Counted from the first letter of the stretch, positions 11,640 to 22,231 are shown. The stretch: DNA of 64,000 bases from Micrasema longulum (GCA_022494885.1 JAGVSM010001690.1:1-64000), one strand, 5' to 3'. The notes: generated by a model not told the origin, from the letters alone. A program made the numbers and translations.

Positions 11640-12170
11640 AATAAAAATACGTCAATAGTTTTATTACACTTTCATTTATAATTTTTATCGGTGACTGGGT
11701 TACGTCGTGACCGACTAGTGAGAGACTAAACAAATGTCTATGTTATAATATACCGGTGCGAGCGGGGGTTGTAAATCATGAGTTTATATAATGATGGGAA
11801 GAAAAGAGCTTAAAGTAAAATAACTTAAGTATAAAGTAATAACAATTGTATGAATTTATGTTTTGTTTGCATGTTTATTATAAAAACAGATGTAAAATGT
11901 ATAATTTTATGAAGTATAATAAAAGAATATTTGAATTATATGTACCTATTGAAATTTTGTTGAAACTATAACAAGGGCCGCTGGTTGGTAGTTCCTTCGA
12001 CAGCCATGTCCCCGGGCCCGAGGGTAATTAAGTGATTTTCTGAAAGCAAAATTCCCGGCAGTTAATTCTTATCGAGTAGTGTCATTGTTCGTATTTTAAT
12101 GGATACAATAATGTAGGATGAACGTGTGTTACCTGATCGTTGTTTATAACTTAGAAGTGTGTTTAGTGTC
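11640..12170. other. Unassigned stretch
   Basis: A short GC-rich patch at 11975-12030 (with 'ccccgggcccgaggg') stands out in otherwise AT-rich sequence. No gene is supported. Confidence 0.5.
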
Positions 12171-12172
12171 CC

Positions 12173-12215
12173 ACCAGTCTGACGATGCCGGTCACGGTGA
12201 AACCTGGTCACTGGT
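12173..12215 (+). ncRNA. Hammerhead ribozyme, best-preserved copy
   Basis: In order: ACCAGU (12173-12178), CUGACGA (12179-12185), a stem II hairpin with GCCG and CGGU arms around GUCA (12187-12198), GAAA (12199-12202), CCUGG, then U and C (12208-12209, the expected cleavage site), then ACUGGU (12210-12215). ACCAGU and ACUGGU pair perfectly over 6 bp as stem I. Every invariant core base of a type I hammerhead is present. Stem III is just the A-U closing pair and loop, as in the minimal hammerheads of Penelope-like elements and animal retrozymes. Downstream 'aagtggaataaaacc' resembles sequence downstream of the other motifs here. I expect this one to be catalytically competent, perhaps as a dimer. 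Confidence 0.85.
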
Positions 12216-12219
12216 AAAA

Positions 12220-12785
12220 ATTATAAATAAAAGTGGAATAAAACCATATACTAGTACGTATTTTTTATTATTAAAACTCATTTTAACATTTAAAATTTGG
12301 GTTAGTACCAAACAACGTTTCTGGCTATACATATTTTCATTGTTTTTTTCGTTAGTTTTGCTCAGATTTATGTCGACGGCAAAATAGCTAAATCTATGTT
12401 GCGCCATAAAGTGGATTCTGCAGAAGCGTCAATGAAAGAGTTTTAAAATGAAATATGAACACAATGACATAATCCAAAGAAATCTATCACATAAGACATG
12501 TAGTAGATAAAGTAATTGTATTTTTTGTTAATAAATCGTAATTAGTATTATTAATAATTTTTTATTTTTAATTAACTCTAAAACAATGAAGGTAAGACAC
12601 GTGTTATTCAAATATGTTAGGTCTATGTAGAATAAACTACAAAAATACATTTTAATCCATGTACATTACATGGTTTATGTTAACCTAAACAACAATTCAC
12701 AAAAATAAATCCATTGATTTTATGAACTTTGGTCGTATAAGAGGATTTTTAAAGTAAACGTCAAAAATTTAAGTCCGATATCCAT
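12220..12785. other. AT-rich stretch downstream of the hammerhead
   Basis: The first ~80 nt probably still belong to the hammerhead-bearing element. Overlapping short frames on both strands (12118-12407) are noise around the ribozyme. Nothing else is recognised. Confidence 0.4.
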
Positions 12786-12789
12786 AGGT

Positions 12790-13120
12790 ATTGGCTCATA
12801 GGACGCAGCTCAAAATGTTGAGAATAGTGGTACAACTCAATTTCGGCAACAGTAGCACATCAGTCTTTTTACTGTCGATATAATATCGGTTAAATGGTCG
12901 ATGATCGCCAAGAAGAACGAGGCGTGTCAGATAAACCAATAGCTTAAGTATGGCCGTGTCAAAAGCAGACACAATCCAAATTAATGCACAATTGATAAGG
13001 TATATATATATGTTGTTCGGGACAGACGCATGTGGCGTTTCACCCTCTCTGCCTACCCCACGAGGAAATAGCGTGATAGTAGTACTGCCCTCCATATGAA
13101 GAGTGCATTATCTCAGGTAG
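12790..13120. repeat. Probable lepidopteran dispersed repeat
   Basis: It contains 'ctctctgcctaccccacgag' followed by 'gaaatagcgtgata', a phrase I associate from general knowledge with lepidopteran repeats. There is only one copy in this window, so its borders are uncertain. The minus-strand open frame here (99 codons) is not a known protein. Confidence 0.4.
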
Positions 13121-13290
13121 ACATGTTTCTGAGAAAAACGCGGTGAAAGAAAATAATGTTTTTTTTAATGTAGTTTCAATATGTCATTACTCTATGCCAT
13201 GTATCAAAAGAAAGGAGAAAATTGAGAGATAAATTAAGTTTTCATATTGATATTTAAATTTAATAGGTAAATTCAACTTAATTAAAGATA

Positions 13291-13723
13291 ATTGAACGTA
13301 GTTACGCTGAAAGCAGAATGGAAAAGTGAAACTGAGGTAATAGCACCTTTGAGAAAAGAGTGAATAATCAAATCCACACAACAGTTAGAATATTTTTGAC
13401 TTTGACAAATGATAAACAATGAAAGCATTAGTTCATTTATATTGCAAACAAGAATCCTGTTATGCATTTGACCAGTTATAATGATTTTTAAAGTAGGTAC
13501 CGTAAGACTTTTTTAGTGCTGAAGGTGTTTTCTGCAAATTGAGAAATGCCGTTTTTGTGATCGACACCATTTTCAGAAGGTGATTTATACCGTTTTTTGT
13601 ATGAACGCGGTCGGGCTGTTTTTAGCAGAACATAGAATTGACCTTACTGCACCCGATAACACCAGTATTTCACTTTTTTTTTTAAATTGTGGACTGGCTG
13701 CTTTCTGCATAACTACATTCAAT
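13291..13723. mobile_element. TIR element E, uninterrupted copy
   Basis: The ends are inverted repeats: 'attgaacgtagttacgctga' at 13291 and, reverse-complemented, 'attgaatgtagttatgcaga' ending at 13723. TA flanks both ends (13289-13290, 13724-13725), fitting a Tc1/mariner-type duplication. At 433 bp with no transposase frame it is a non-autonomous MITE. The second copy, at 48404-49095, lies in the opposite orientation and is split by another element. Confidence 0.7.
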
Positions 13724-14250
13724 TATAATCTGAAAATCTGATAGCTACACTTTTCCTTCTGGATTTCATGGTTCCTGAAGGAATAATGATACATGAGTAA
13801 GACTAAAATAAAGATCTTTTCTTTGTGATTCTGCATCCGCAAAAACTTCACTCTTCGTAAGGACGACAGAGTAGTAGTTTAGTCAAAACTATGCTATTAA
13901 CTTTTTGTGGACATCATTCTTTTAAAAAGTTAAAAGTTTTTACATAACATTAAAATCGTATAATCTGCTGCATGTGTGTATTTATCCGGTGGCGTTATGT
14001 ATTTATCCCAGGATAAGTAATTTGTAATATTGTCAAATTATTCAGAGTTTTTTCAACCTTCCACGCCTAGCACATACATTATGAAGGTAAATATGGTCAT
14101 TCAGGTACAATGCACACCCAAGTCTGTGTTTACTTTATACGTACTATTTGTTCACGTGTATGGGCGGCCATGGTAGTCGCTTGTTCTCATGTATATTCAT
14201 GGTGTCCTTGTTTGCCTCTATGGTTTTATTAGTTATCTAACGATTTTTTG
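13724..14250. other. Unassigned stretch
   Basis: No gene or repeat is recognised before the candidate splice junction at 14259. Confidence 0.5.
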
Positions 14251-14322
14251 TTGTTCCAGGTATGTTGACTGACAAACTCTGGTATATGATGAACCCTTAC
14301 ATTATCAACTCGTGCGGTAAGA
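14240..14322 (+). promoter_or_regulatory. Candidate recursive splice site or 57-nt exon
   Basis: A pyrimidine tract ends in 'ttgttccag' (AG at 14258-14259), followed at once by GTATGT, a usable 5' splice site. A second donor, CG|GTAAGA, lies 57 nt on (GT at 14317). The 57-nt segment is open in one frame only, beginning MLTDKLWYMMNPYIINSC, in phase 1 on both sides. It could be a true small exon of an unrecognised gene or the cryptic exon of a recursive splice site. Chance cannot be excluded. Confidence 0.35.
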
Positions 14323-14468
14323 AAACATTGTTTTTTTTTATGTTACAACTGTTATTTATTCTAAACATGCTTTTAATCTCGACGAAATGTTAAAAAAAGA
14401 AACAAAATGTACTTTCGGAGTACGTCAAATCGTCATCATGTTTGTATTTATTATGGTTCGTAACATTC

Positions 14469-14661
14469 GGCGGCCTCCGTGGTGTAGTGGTCAAGACGCT
14501 TGACTCACGCACGGAAGGTTCCGGGTTCGATTCCCGGTGAGAACACAAAAATAAAAATGTGATTTTTCTCAAGCCTGGGTGCTCTGTGATGTAATTCACC
14601 ACTGTAATTAGGCCACCTGACCTGTTGTGGTGCAAAAAAAAAAAAAATGTAAAAAAAAATA
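14469..14661 (+). mobile_element. SINE family A
   Basis: The tRNA-like head has A box 'gtggtgtagtggtc' and B box 'ggttcgattcc'. The body includes 'ctcaagcctgggtgctctgt' and 'gtaattcaccactgtaatta', and it ends in an A-rich tail. Near-identical copies are at 19171-19361 (+) and 24401-24604 (-). The close similarity suggests recent activity. Such elements are transcribed by RNA polymerase III from the internal promoter and mobilised by a LINE. Confidence 0.9.
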
Positions 14662-16095
14662 TGAACGCTTAAAAATAATCCAATATCCGTAGAGGAGGAC
14701 TTAATATATCAAAAAACAATGTTTCTTGGTATGTAATACTATATATTTATATGTACACTAATATACAGGTGCCTATTAATTCCTTCCTGTGATACTGAAA
14801 AGAGCTTTGGATATAACCCACTGCGAGAAATAAAGGGCCGCATCTCCAAAAAAATTCGAAAATGGAGTTGTGTAGAGAAAATAAAACCGTTTTAGTTCTA
14901 TATGGAATTATTTGCATCTTGGAAGCAATAGTCTCCTAAAGAGTTGTGTTCATATGGTAATTTTATATCTGAAAAATAAAACTACATGGCATTATCTGGC
15001 CTTTTTGATACAAAAACTTTTTGTATGTGGAACAAAAATTTCTGTGCTAGACCGCCGCATTTGCAGTGATGAGTCAGTTGTGACCGTGTTGTTTGTATTG
15101 ACATTTTATTCTATTTTTTTAATATTTATTTACGAAACGGCTTTAAGGAGAATTCTAATTATTTATTAAAATAGATATTTCAAATATTACAATAAATACA
15201 CAAACATAAACTGTTTTTTTATTAAAATATTTTCACCTTAAATTTTAAAACTATGATGAAAAGGTGCATTTTTTTCATTTATTAAAACTATGAAGATGTA
15301 TGCAAATTTCTTGAAGATTTGTTTATTCATTAAAAAATGGTATGGCCACAACGGCAAAAAACGTAAAAAAACATATTTCTCTGAAAAAGTAAAATCTTTA
15401 ACCAAAGCAAAGAACTTTTAATTATCCTAGTAATTCACGATTTTCAGTTATCTATAGCAAATATTTGAATTGTGTTCATTTCAAATATTCAATCTCATAT
15501 TACTCAAAATAACATTGTAAAGTATTTTAACTAGTTATGAAAAACGACAAGTTATTGTTTACGTCAACCAAGACATGTATTGATGTTATCATGTACAAAA
15601 TTCAATTAAAACAGAACATTGACATTCTTCTAAGATACTCTTTACTTAATAAACGTACTGCAGAAAAAAAAAATATTTTGTGATTACACCCTTATCATAC
15701 TACCTGTTATTTACAAAAACTATTTTTCATTTATTTTGCATAACACTTTTGTTATATATGAATACGTAACTTGACACAACCTGTGTCGGGGCATTCATAA
15801 CAATGATTTATTGTGTCCCATTGTTGATTATTTCATTCAATGATTCGCATTTCGCGAGATATTTTCAATACAAATGAAATTATTTAATAAGAAAAAACAA
15901 TTAGTCTTCATAATTGATACACGAGGTAATGCTTCTGAAATCCCATACCCAAAGTTAACAATCATGTCCGAATATATTTACGGTTATATTTTATATTATC
16001 TTGTGATATTTTAAGTTTCCACCAAAACAGCGGTAAGCGTGAAAATTGGGAATACAGTTAAAATATACCCACGTAAAACACTACGAACCTTACTT
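14662..16095. other. AT-rich stretch without recognised features
   Basis: A frame at 14912-15169 is unrecognised. Runs of A and T are common. Nothing else is supported. Confidence 0.5.
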
Positions 16096-16096
16096 A

Positions 16097-16236
16097 TAAA
16101 CCTGGTATAATGTTACGCCTAGGCATAGTGTTAGAAAAATGATGGGAATGACATTCTAATTCTACCACTCTAATGAGGATGGTATTCCCATCCGTATTCT
16201 ACTACTATGCCTAGGCGTAACTTTATACCAAGTTTA
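16097..16236. mobile_element. Small palindromic MITE (140 bp)
   Basis: The left arm 'taaacctggtataatgttac' and following 'gcctaggcatagt' are mirrored at the right end by 'actatgcctaggcgtaactt' and 'tataccaagttta', about 33 bp with few mismatches. TA lies at both outer borders, so a mariner-type origin is possible. The centre contains a weaker second inverted repeat. No other copy is seen in the window. Confidence 0.7.
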
Positions 16237-16239
16237 TTG

Positions 16240-16700
16240 GAAAGGCCCTACATTTAGTATTTCCCGCGTATTTACAATGTGGACGTTCCTTTGTTCTTAT
16301 GTGCCTTAAAATTTCATTACTTTTGTAAATTCATAAAATTTCCAAAGTGAAAGCATTTTATGACAGTTGTAATTTATGAGTTTCCAATGAACCATTACAT
16401 TTCAAACTTCTTTTAACATTTCATTAGTACTTCTAATATCGCAAGCTAATTTATTTCTATTATGGCTTTGAAGTTACATTTTCCATTGGGTAATAACAAA
16501 CATATTATACATCAGTATATGGCCCATTTCTATTTATTTAATGGAAGGCAAATGCACTAATTAGTACATCAAGCGGGCCAATCTCGCCTTGATTTATTTT
16601 TTGCAAGTTTTTTACCTGAGAGTAGCCACTAAAGAAATAAAAATAATATTAAAAATAAATATATATTTGAAGCTCTAACTTTGTAATAATATATTACATG
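16240..16700. other. Unassigned AT-rich stretch
   Basis: No supported feature. Confidence 0.5.
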
Positions 16701-16747
16701 ATTCAAATAAAAACACTTTGCATAAAACCATTTATTATTTATTAAAT

Positions 16748-16790
16748 TACCGTCCGGTTCGTGAGCAACATATGCTCTTTTATCGAGGTA
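16748..16790 (-). ncRNA. Degenerate hammerhead motif, left arm
   Basis: On the minus strand: UACC, UCGAUAA in place of CUGAUGA, stem II GAGCA/UGCUC with loop UAUGU, a damaged GAAA box (CGAA), CCGG, AC, then GGUA pairing with UACC. Stems I and II are intact while the core is damaged, so it is probably inactive. Confidence 0.5.
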
Positions 16791-17320
16791 TAATAATTGA
16801 GAATTAAATGTTAATCCGTTTTTATAGTTTTAACAATACATTTTAATATATTTAACAATTGCAAATTATGGAATTTAAACCCCTTTTGCCCCTCACTCCT
16901 AACTTCCACAAGCACAGAATATTACTTGACGTGATTTGGTTCATTTCCTTCATAATGTATTAGACTAAAAGCATTGTTAAAATTATGAAAAAGGGATTTA
17001 TATTCAATTCATTTATTTATTAACTTTTTAACAGTTTAATACACATTTTTTGAGACATAAGTCCCAACTCTGGGGGACCAAAAGGCCTGTGTTCAGTTGG
17101 GAAGAGTAATTAAACACAGACATATCACCACAAACAAATAAAAAAAAACGAATATCTGGCACATCAATAGCAAACTCAATAGGTAAACAGCAAACTCAAA
17201 CGTTTGGTTAACATTTAATAAAAAAGAGAGAAAAAAACAAAAAAAACGTGGTTATATGTATATTCGGAAAATCATCAAGGAGTTTCACACTCAAATTCCT
17301 TTCAGTTCAATTCTCAATTA

Positions 17321-17360
17321 TACCTCGATAAAGCACGTGTTACTCCGAAACCGGTCGGTA
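17321..17360 (+). ncRNA. Degenerate hammerhead motif, right arm
   Basis: UACC (17321-17324), UCGAUAA, a poorly pairing stem II, GAAA (17347-17350), CCGG, UC, then GGUA (17357-17360), which pairs with UACC. The GAAA side is intact but the CUGAUGA side is not, so activity is unlikely. Confidence 0.5.
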
Positions 17361-17401
17361 ATGATGGTTCAAAACAAAGTGTATTTATTTAATTAAATAT
17401 T

Positions 17402-17632
17402 AGGACTGGCACCGTGGCGCAGTTGGTTAGACAGCAAACTGTAAAACTGGCGTCGCGGGTTCGATTCCCGCCAGTTGCAAGAAAGAAATCTAAGAAAGAT
17501 TTATTTCTCGATTGTTCTGGGTGTTGTGGAATATTTTTTATAACTTCATTCCACATCCAATATTTTCCACCTGCTGACAAGCCTCTAAAATAGAGGCTTA
17601 TCGGGTTATTCCTTTCATTTTTATTTTTTTTA
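17402..17632 (+). mobile_element. SINE family C
   Basis: The tRNA-like head has A box 'tggcgcagttggtta' and B box 'ggttcgattcc'. The body includes 'ttgttctgggtgttgtggaa', a small hairpin formed by 'gcctctaaaa' and 'tagaggc', and a T/A-rich 3' tail. It is the only copy in this window and its head differs from families A and B. It abuts the hammerhead pair ending at 17390. Confidence 0.8.
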
Positions 17633-17634
17633 AT

Positions 17635-18180
17635 CAATCCACCTTCATTTTACCGTGTCGTGTGGATTTGTAATGACCGGTGTGAAATCGAGCTATCAAT
17701 ATGTTATGTGTTCTCGCAGGAACTCTGGCATGGCCAACGATTCGATAAAACATTTTTAACTTAGCTGAATTGATTTCAACACATAATTTAGATCATAAAT
17801 AACAAGGGCATTAATTATTTGCCGAACGCGTAGAACCAAGAAAGAATCGTTTGAAAACATGCTTTTTCATCAGGTTAATTTGCAGTGTTTATGCAAAGAA
17901 CCGTGGGAATGTATTCGCCTCGCTCGAGATCCCGAGAAGCTTAAAAGTATTTTTTAAATATGTGTGTAATGAACTTGTTTTTCTTACTTGCGTGTGATTT
18001 TTCGCTTATTCGTGTAAATTAAATATTTATTTGTGCCTTGAATTACTTTCAACAATTTATTTTATGAAACTTTATATTAAATGTAATAATTACTGAGAAA
18101 ATAATAGATTATAAGTATTCACGTAGTGTTCGATTAGATATTGTGATTATTTAATAATTTTACCGACAGTCCATTTCAAA
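17635..18180. other. Unassigned stretch
   Basis: At 17835-17885 on the minus strand a CUGAUGA box is followed by an AAAA/UUUU hairpin and CAAAC instead of GAAAC. This might be a decayed hammerhead, but stem I pairing is missing. No gene is seen. Confidence 0.4.
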
Positions 18181-18271
18181 CGTATATAATCTTTGACATA
18201 TACATAGACATGCCCTATAGAGCAAAATATTTTTTAAAGTGTTGACACGAAAACGTACCCATAGTTACTAA

Positions 18272-18514
18272 AGCTAGGGTTTCCTAAGACAGCGGTGACC
18301 GTATCTTAACGGCCGTAGTGAACGGTGATGCAGTGGACAGCCGTCGTTACGGTGACTAGAGAGTGGTTTCTTAGGAAAACGGTGTTGTTAAATGTAATCA
18401 ACATCGTTTTCCTGGGAAACCACTCTCTAGTCACCGTTACGACGGCTGTCCACCGCATCACCGTTCACTACGGCCGTTAAGATACGGTCACCGCTGTCCT
18501 AGGAAACCCTAGCT
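18272..18514. mobile_element. PIF/Harbinger-type palindromic MITE, copy 1
   Basis: The ends 'agctagggtttcctaagaca' and its mirror 'gctgtcctaggaaaccct...agct' extend into arms of about 115 bp, so nearly the whole 243-bp element is one inverted repeat. It is flanked by TAA on both sides (18269-18271, 18515-18517). A 3-bp TWA duplication is the hallmark of PIF/Harbinger insertion. No transposase is present. A transcript would fold into a long hairpin. Confidence 0.9.
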
Positions 18515-18534
18515 TAAGTAATGTTGTTTTTAAT

Positions 18535-18660
18535 TTTTTTTATACCAGGGCTGCATTCAACGAGCATGCATATGCTACCAAAAATTGAATGGTACTCATT
18601 TTTGGTAGATCCCAATCAGTTTTTTTCCTTAAATTCCTTATAATTTTGACCTATTTTTTT
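18535..18660 (+). repeat. Helitron-interior-like segment
   Basis: The phrases 'accagggctgcattcaacga', 'gcatgcatatg' and 'gatcccaatcagttttttt' match 55905-56045 in the Helitron, with several differences. It may be a fragment of a related Helitron; neither terminus is present. Confidence 0.5.
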
Positions 18661-19170
18661 GTCATTAAATCGAAAAGATAATATTAACTCACGTTTATAA
18701 TATTTTCTAATGAAAAGTTTCACAATCATTTTTACAATGTTTATCCGAAAGGTTTTTTTTACACATTTTCATGACACAAGTAGGAAATTTGGTTCGATTC
18801 TATAAACGCCTAGCTGGCGGTCGAAGAACGACTAAATACGCGTTCGGCATCACTGAGCGTTTCTATGTATAACGCTCAGGGCATGTCTATGTATTAATTT
18901 GTCAATGTATATAAAATACAGTACTATACAGAAACATAAAACTAGAAACTAAACAACAAAAGAAAAACTAAAAAAAAAAATAACGGACATATTGGGGATC
19001 CTGGTTGAATTATGGGTGTTAAGAATTTATTGAATATTGTTATAATTCAGATTCTGAGTTTCGTCAACAAGTTTGATCATTCTGGGTAGAGTGGCCTGGA
19101 AACCATAATCAGTCTTATGATGATCATCGAACAGTATTCCATTATTTTTTAGTCTACGTGAAACATAAAT

Positions 19171-19361
19171 GGCGGCCTCCGTGGTGTAGTGGTCAAGACG
19201 CTTGACTCACGCACGGAAGGTTCCGGGTTCGATTCCCGGTGAGAACACAAAAATTAAAAATGTGATTTTTCTCAAGCCTGGGTGCTCTGTGATGTAATTC
19301 ACCACTGTAATTAGGTATCCTGGCCTGTTGTGGTGCAAAAAAAATGTAAAATGTAATGTAA
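19171..19361 (+). mobile_element. SINE family A, second copy
   Basis: It starts 'ggcggcctccgtggtgtag' and runs colinear with 14469-14661, including the B box and the 'cctgttgtggtgc' end before the A-rich tail, with only a few differences. 'ataaat' occurs on both sides and may be part of a target duplication. Confidence 0.9.
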
Positions 19362-20080
19362 TAAATATCGACATTTATTACAGAACACTCACATGGTGAA
19401 AAGAAGGCTCATGAACAAACAAATATGGAAAAGTGTGTCATCAGGTGTTCAGACATTTATTAGCGTTATTTTTTTATAAATAAGAGTACCGCAGACATAG
19501 GAACAAATTATGTATATCCGTACTAATTTAAAACTCTGTTTTTTTATTTATTTTTAATGAACCTCAAAACATGCTAAACCATTCCGAAATTCAATTGATC
19601 AATTCCCAACTCTCTGGCTTGCATTTTTATACATTTTTCTTCGTCAAACTGGAATGGAATTGCGTGCGTAGCGCCGCATACAGAAATGTAATATTTCTTC
19701 CCAAGTTACCTTAGCGAATGCTTTCCTAACAATATGTTTGGCCAATCCCACAATTAGCTAAATCGGCGTTCATGCAAATCGTATTTTTACAACACGATAT
19801 TATAAACCATTTAATAAATGACTATAAGCATACCAGCTTAATTCATACCAATCAACGAATCAAAGCGTAATGCAATACCCATTATGTAAAACTATTTCTA
19901 GATCACAGTTATAATTATTTCTATAAAATGCTTACGAAATATTTTTTCATAATTTAGAGTTATCAACACATGTTATTTTCTTATTGTTTTAAGTGGGTAC
20001 TTGTGTAATGTGTGTATACACGGACATATACCTACAGACATCCGAAAAACCAAAAATAAGTCATTAAATTTTTTAAATTT
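19362..20080. other. Unassigned AT-rich stretch
   Basis: No supported feature. Confidence 0.5.
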
Positions 20081-20082
20081 AT

Positions 20083-20790
20083 CTAACAGAGAGGGAAAAC
20101 ATTTTTGAGAAGGGAATATGGAAGTCTAGGAATTTACAGGCTTATGACCTGTCATTGGCTGGTTAAGTGGCCACTTTACACACTGTGTAACATGCACTAT
20201 TATGCCCATGTTTGAACATCCACATCCACATTTCCTCAACTCTTCCATCTGTTGACTTTTGTGAAGTAAAAGAGCTGAAACCTTTATCATGTGGGTGAGA
20301 TTCATCCGGCTGAACTAAATCACCTACAAGACAACGCTTGAAAACAATTTTCCATTGTTTATACTTCTTCTTCTACCAGGTAGTTAATTTAACAACGTTT
20401 GAGTATGTCCAAATGCTTGCAGACTGGCTGGTTTTTCTCCCTAGGGAGTTATTCATATTTGAACTTATTTCAACAGAGAGGGAAAACATTTTTGAAAAGG
20501 GAATATGGAAGACTAGGCATTTACAACTCTTTTACTTCACAAAAGTCAACAGAAGGAAGATTTGAGGAAATGTGGATGTTCAAACATGGGCAGAATGGCA
20601 AATGTTACACAGTGTGTAAAGTGGCCACTTAAACCAGCCAATGACAGATCATAAGCCCTGTAAATGCCTAGACTTTCATATTCCCTTCTCAAAAATGTTT
20701 TCCCTCTCCGTTGAAATAAATTTAAATATGAATAACTCCGTAGGGAGGAAATCCAGCCACTCTGCAAGCATTTGGACTTACTCAAATATT
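20083..20790. mobile_element. Repeat family G, complex foldback copy
   Basis: The arm at 20083-20280 ('gagggaaaacatttttgaga', then the ggccactttacacac core) is mirrored at 20530-20720. The arm at 20396-20510 ('agtatgtccaaatgcttgc', then 'tccctagggagttattcat') is mirrored at 20725-20785. The element is therefore built from overlapping inverted modules of about 100-200 bp. The open frames here are by-products of these repeats. No transposase is seen; a foldback-type DNA element is the best guess. Confidence 0.7.
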
Positions 20791-20794
20791 GTTC

Positions 20795-21785
20795 ATTTAA
20801 AAATTATTTAATTAATGTTACGTCAATTAAATAATTTTATTTTCCATTTCCTTATCCTCGTTGTCAACTACTGTGTTATGTTTTACTAAACACAAAAAGT
20901 TGCATAACTGGAAGCCATTTTTATTGATTCTTACTCGAGAATTTTTGAAGGGAAAAATAATAATAATAAAAATCGGCCGAAAAAATGCTATGTGGTCCTT
21001 TGCACTTAAAAAATATACCAAAGAGTTGTTTAAAAGTTTTCCCAGTGTAAAAAAAACATTTACAATTCTGAAAAAAAAATACCTGAAGTCCAGGGACGCT
21101 AGAGGTTATAACTGCATACGGGTGCATTATGGCACTAATATCAAATTTATCCATAATCTTTCACAATTCGTCAAGACTGCTATAATCCGAAATGTTGCGG
21201 TCAATCATATTTATTAAGTGTAAAACAATAAACAATTAAAGTTATCTTTTATTAAATAATTTTTATTTTCAGTAAATTGTTTCATATTGATTTGTGGTCA
21301 AAATTGCGAATGTAAAAATCTCAAAAGTCGTTTTTCTCAGTTTGACGCATTTAGACTTGGGGCACTATTGACGGGGATGTGATATGTTTACCTTTAGATT
21401 TCCTTTTGCAGCTCTATTGGACGTCACGTTGGTTCATTTTGTTGCTGAATAATAAATTGCTACGCCTGTCACATAAATTTAACCCCGGTAAAGTGATTGC
21501 GAGTGGATGTGCGAATGCAATTTATACCAAAAACATTGACATATTGTATTTTGCTGTGTAAATACGCAAACTACCAACCATTGTTCTGTGATGACATTTA
21601 ATCGTTTGGTTATTTGCTTTGCAGACTAATTTATGATCCGGATCTGTTTGCAAAAAAATCTACACAATTTTGGCGCATTGGGGTTGTAGATGCTGTTCTA
21701 TATGTTCTTTAACATGTAATTTGAGCAACCTTTAACAATTGACGCGTTGTCTGGAACTCTAATCTATACTCGGTCGAAACGAAAT
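20795..21785. other. Unassigned stretch with an unrecognised open frame
   Basis: A + frame at 20861-21217 (118 codons, opening on TTG) is lysine-rich and matches no family I know, and a minus frame overlaps it. There is no splice or start context to support either. Otherwise no features. Confidence 0.4.
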
Positions 21786-21789
21786 GCCG

Positions 21790-22205
21790 ATTATTCAACT
21801 CTAGTATAATGCCAGTATTTCTATATGGGTGCGAATCTTGGCACCGTACCAAAGCTCAGAACGCCAAACTTTTGAGTTTTGAGAGTAAATGCTTAAGGAG
21901 AATATTAAGGTGGTTCGATTTAACAACTTACATTGAAGTTCAAGAGCGGACGCAACAGCCTCCTATAACGAATGTCTTGAGGATGCGGCGGCGGACCTGG
22001 CTTGGGCTCGTGCTGTGCAAGCCTCGGGAGAACCTAAAAGTTGCCTATTCTTTAAACCTTCGGGCTCACACCGTCCTGAAAGGCCGTCGATGACGATCTT
22101 TCGACATTATTCGGCGGACCTAAGGGACGCAGCGCTGTATTGACGAAGGAGGAGGCGAGAGTGCTGGCTGGCGATAGGGTCTCCTGGAGGCAACTGGTGA
22201 TGTCA
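21790..22205 (+). pseudogene. Non-LTR retrotransposon RT C-terminal fragment
   Basis: The frame from 21809 contains 'LYGCESWHRTKAQNAKL', then 'ESKCLRRILRWFDL' and 'RMRRRTWLGLVL', the usual order after the RT domain in many non-LTR elements (YGxExW, then a CLRRIL block, then RRRWxGH). After a frame break near 22090 the closing part reads 'RVSWRQLVMSTC'. The RT catalytic region is absent and GH of the RWIGH block is changed, so it is a dead fragment. Confidence 0.8.
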
Positions 22206-22231
22206 ACATGCTTTACTTAGTATGCTTTATC

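Larger units (their letters stand above)
16705..17390. mobile_element. Inverted pair of M2-type hammerhead arms (about 690 bp)
   Basis: The left end ('aaataaaaacactttg', then the hammerhead arm, then 'gaggtataataattgagaat') is mirrored at 17310-17390 ('ttctcaattatacctcgata', then 'caaagtgtatttattt'). Arms of about 90 bp enclose unrelated sequence. The inner part (about 17030-17120, including 'gggaccaaaaggcctgtg') resembles a minus-strand retroelement 3' end. The whole looks like two hammerhead-bearing repeats in opposite orientation around a foreign segment. Confidence 0.6.
18182..18914. mobile_element. TIR element containing a MITE and a Helitron-like piece
   Basis: The left end (18182-18215, ending 'acatagacatgccc') is mirrored by the right end (18879-18914, starting 'gggcatgtctatgtatt'). 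The right end also carries a small hairpin, GAGCGTT/AACGCTC, at 18854-18877. Inside lie the palindromic MITE at 18272-18514 and a segment at 18535-18660 resembling the Helitron interior at 55905-56050. The outer arms are imperfect and no target duplication was identified. Confidence 0.5.

Noticed and set aside
14390..14635. Minus-strand 81-codon frame
   Set aside because: Antisense of the family A SINE.
17402..17475. tRNA gene
   Set aside because: A and B boxes are present, but the acceptor arm does not close and a SINE body follows.
17835..17885. Minus-strand CUGAUGA with AAAA/UUUU hairpin as a hammerhead
   Set aside because: GAAAC is changed to CAAAC and stem I does not pair; at best a decayed copy.
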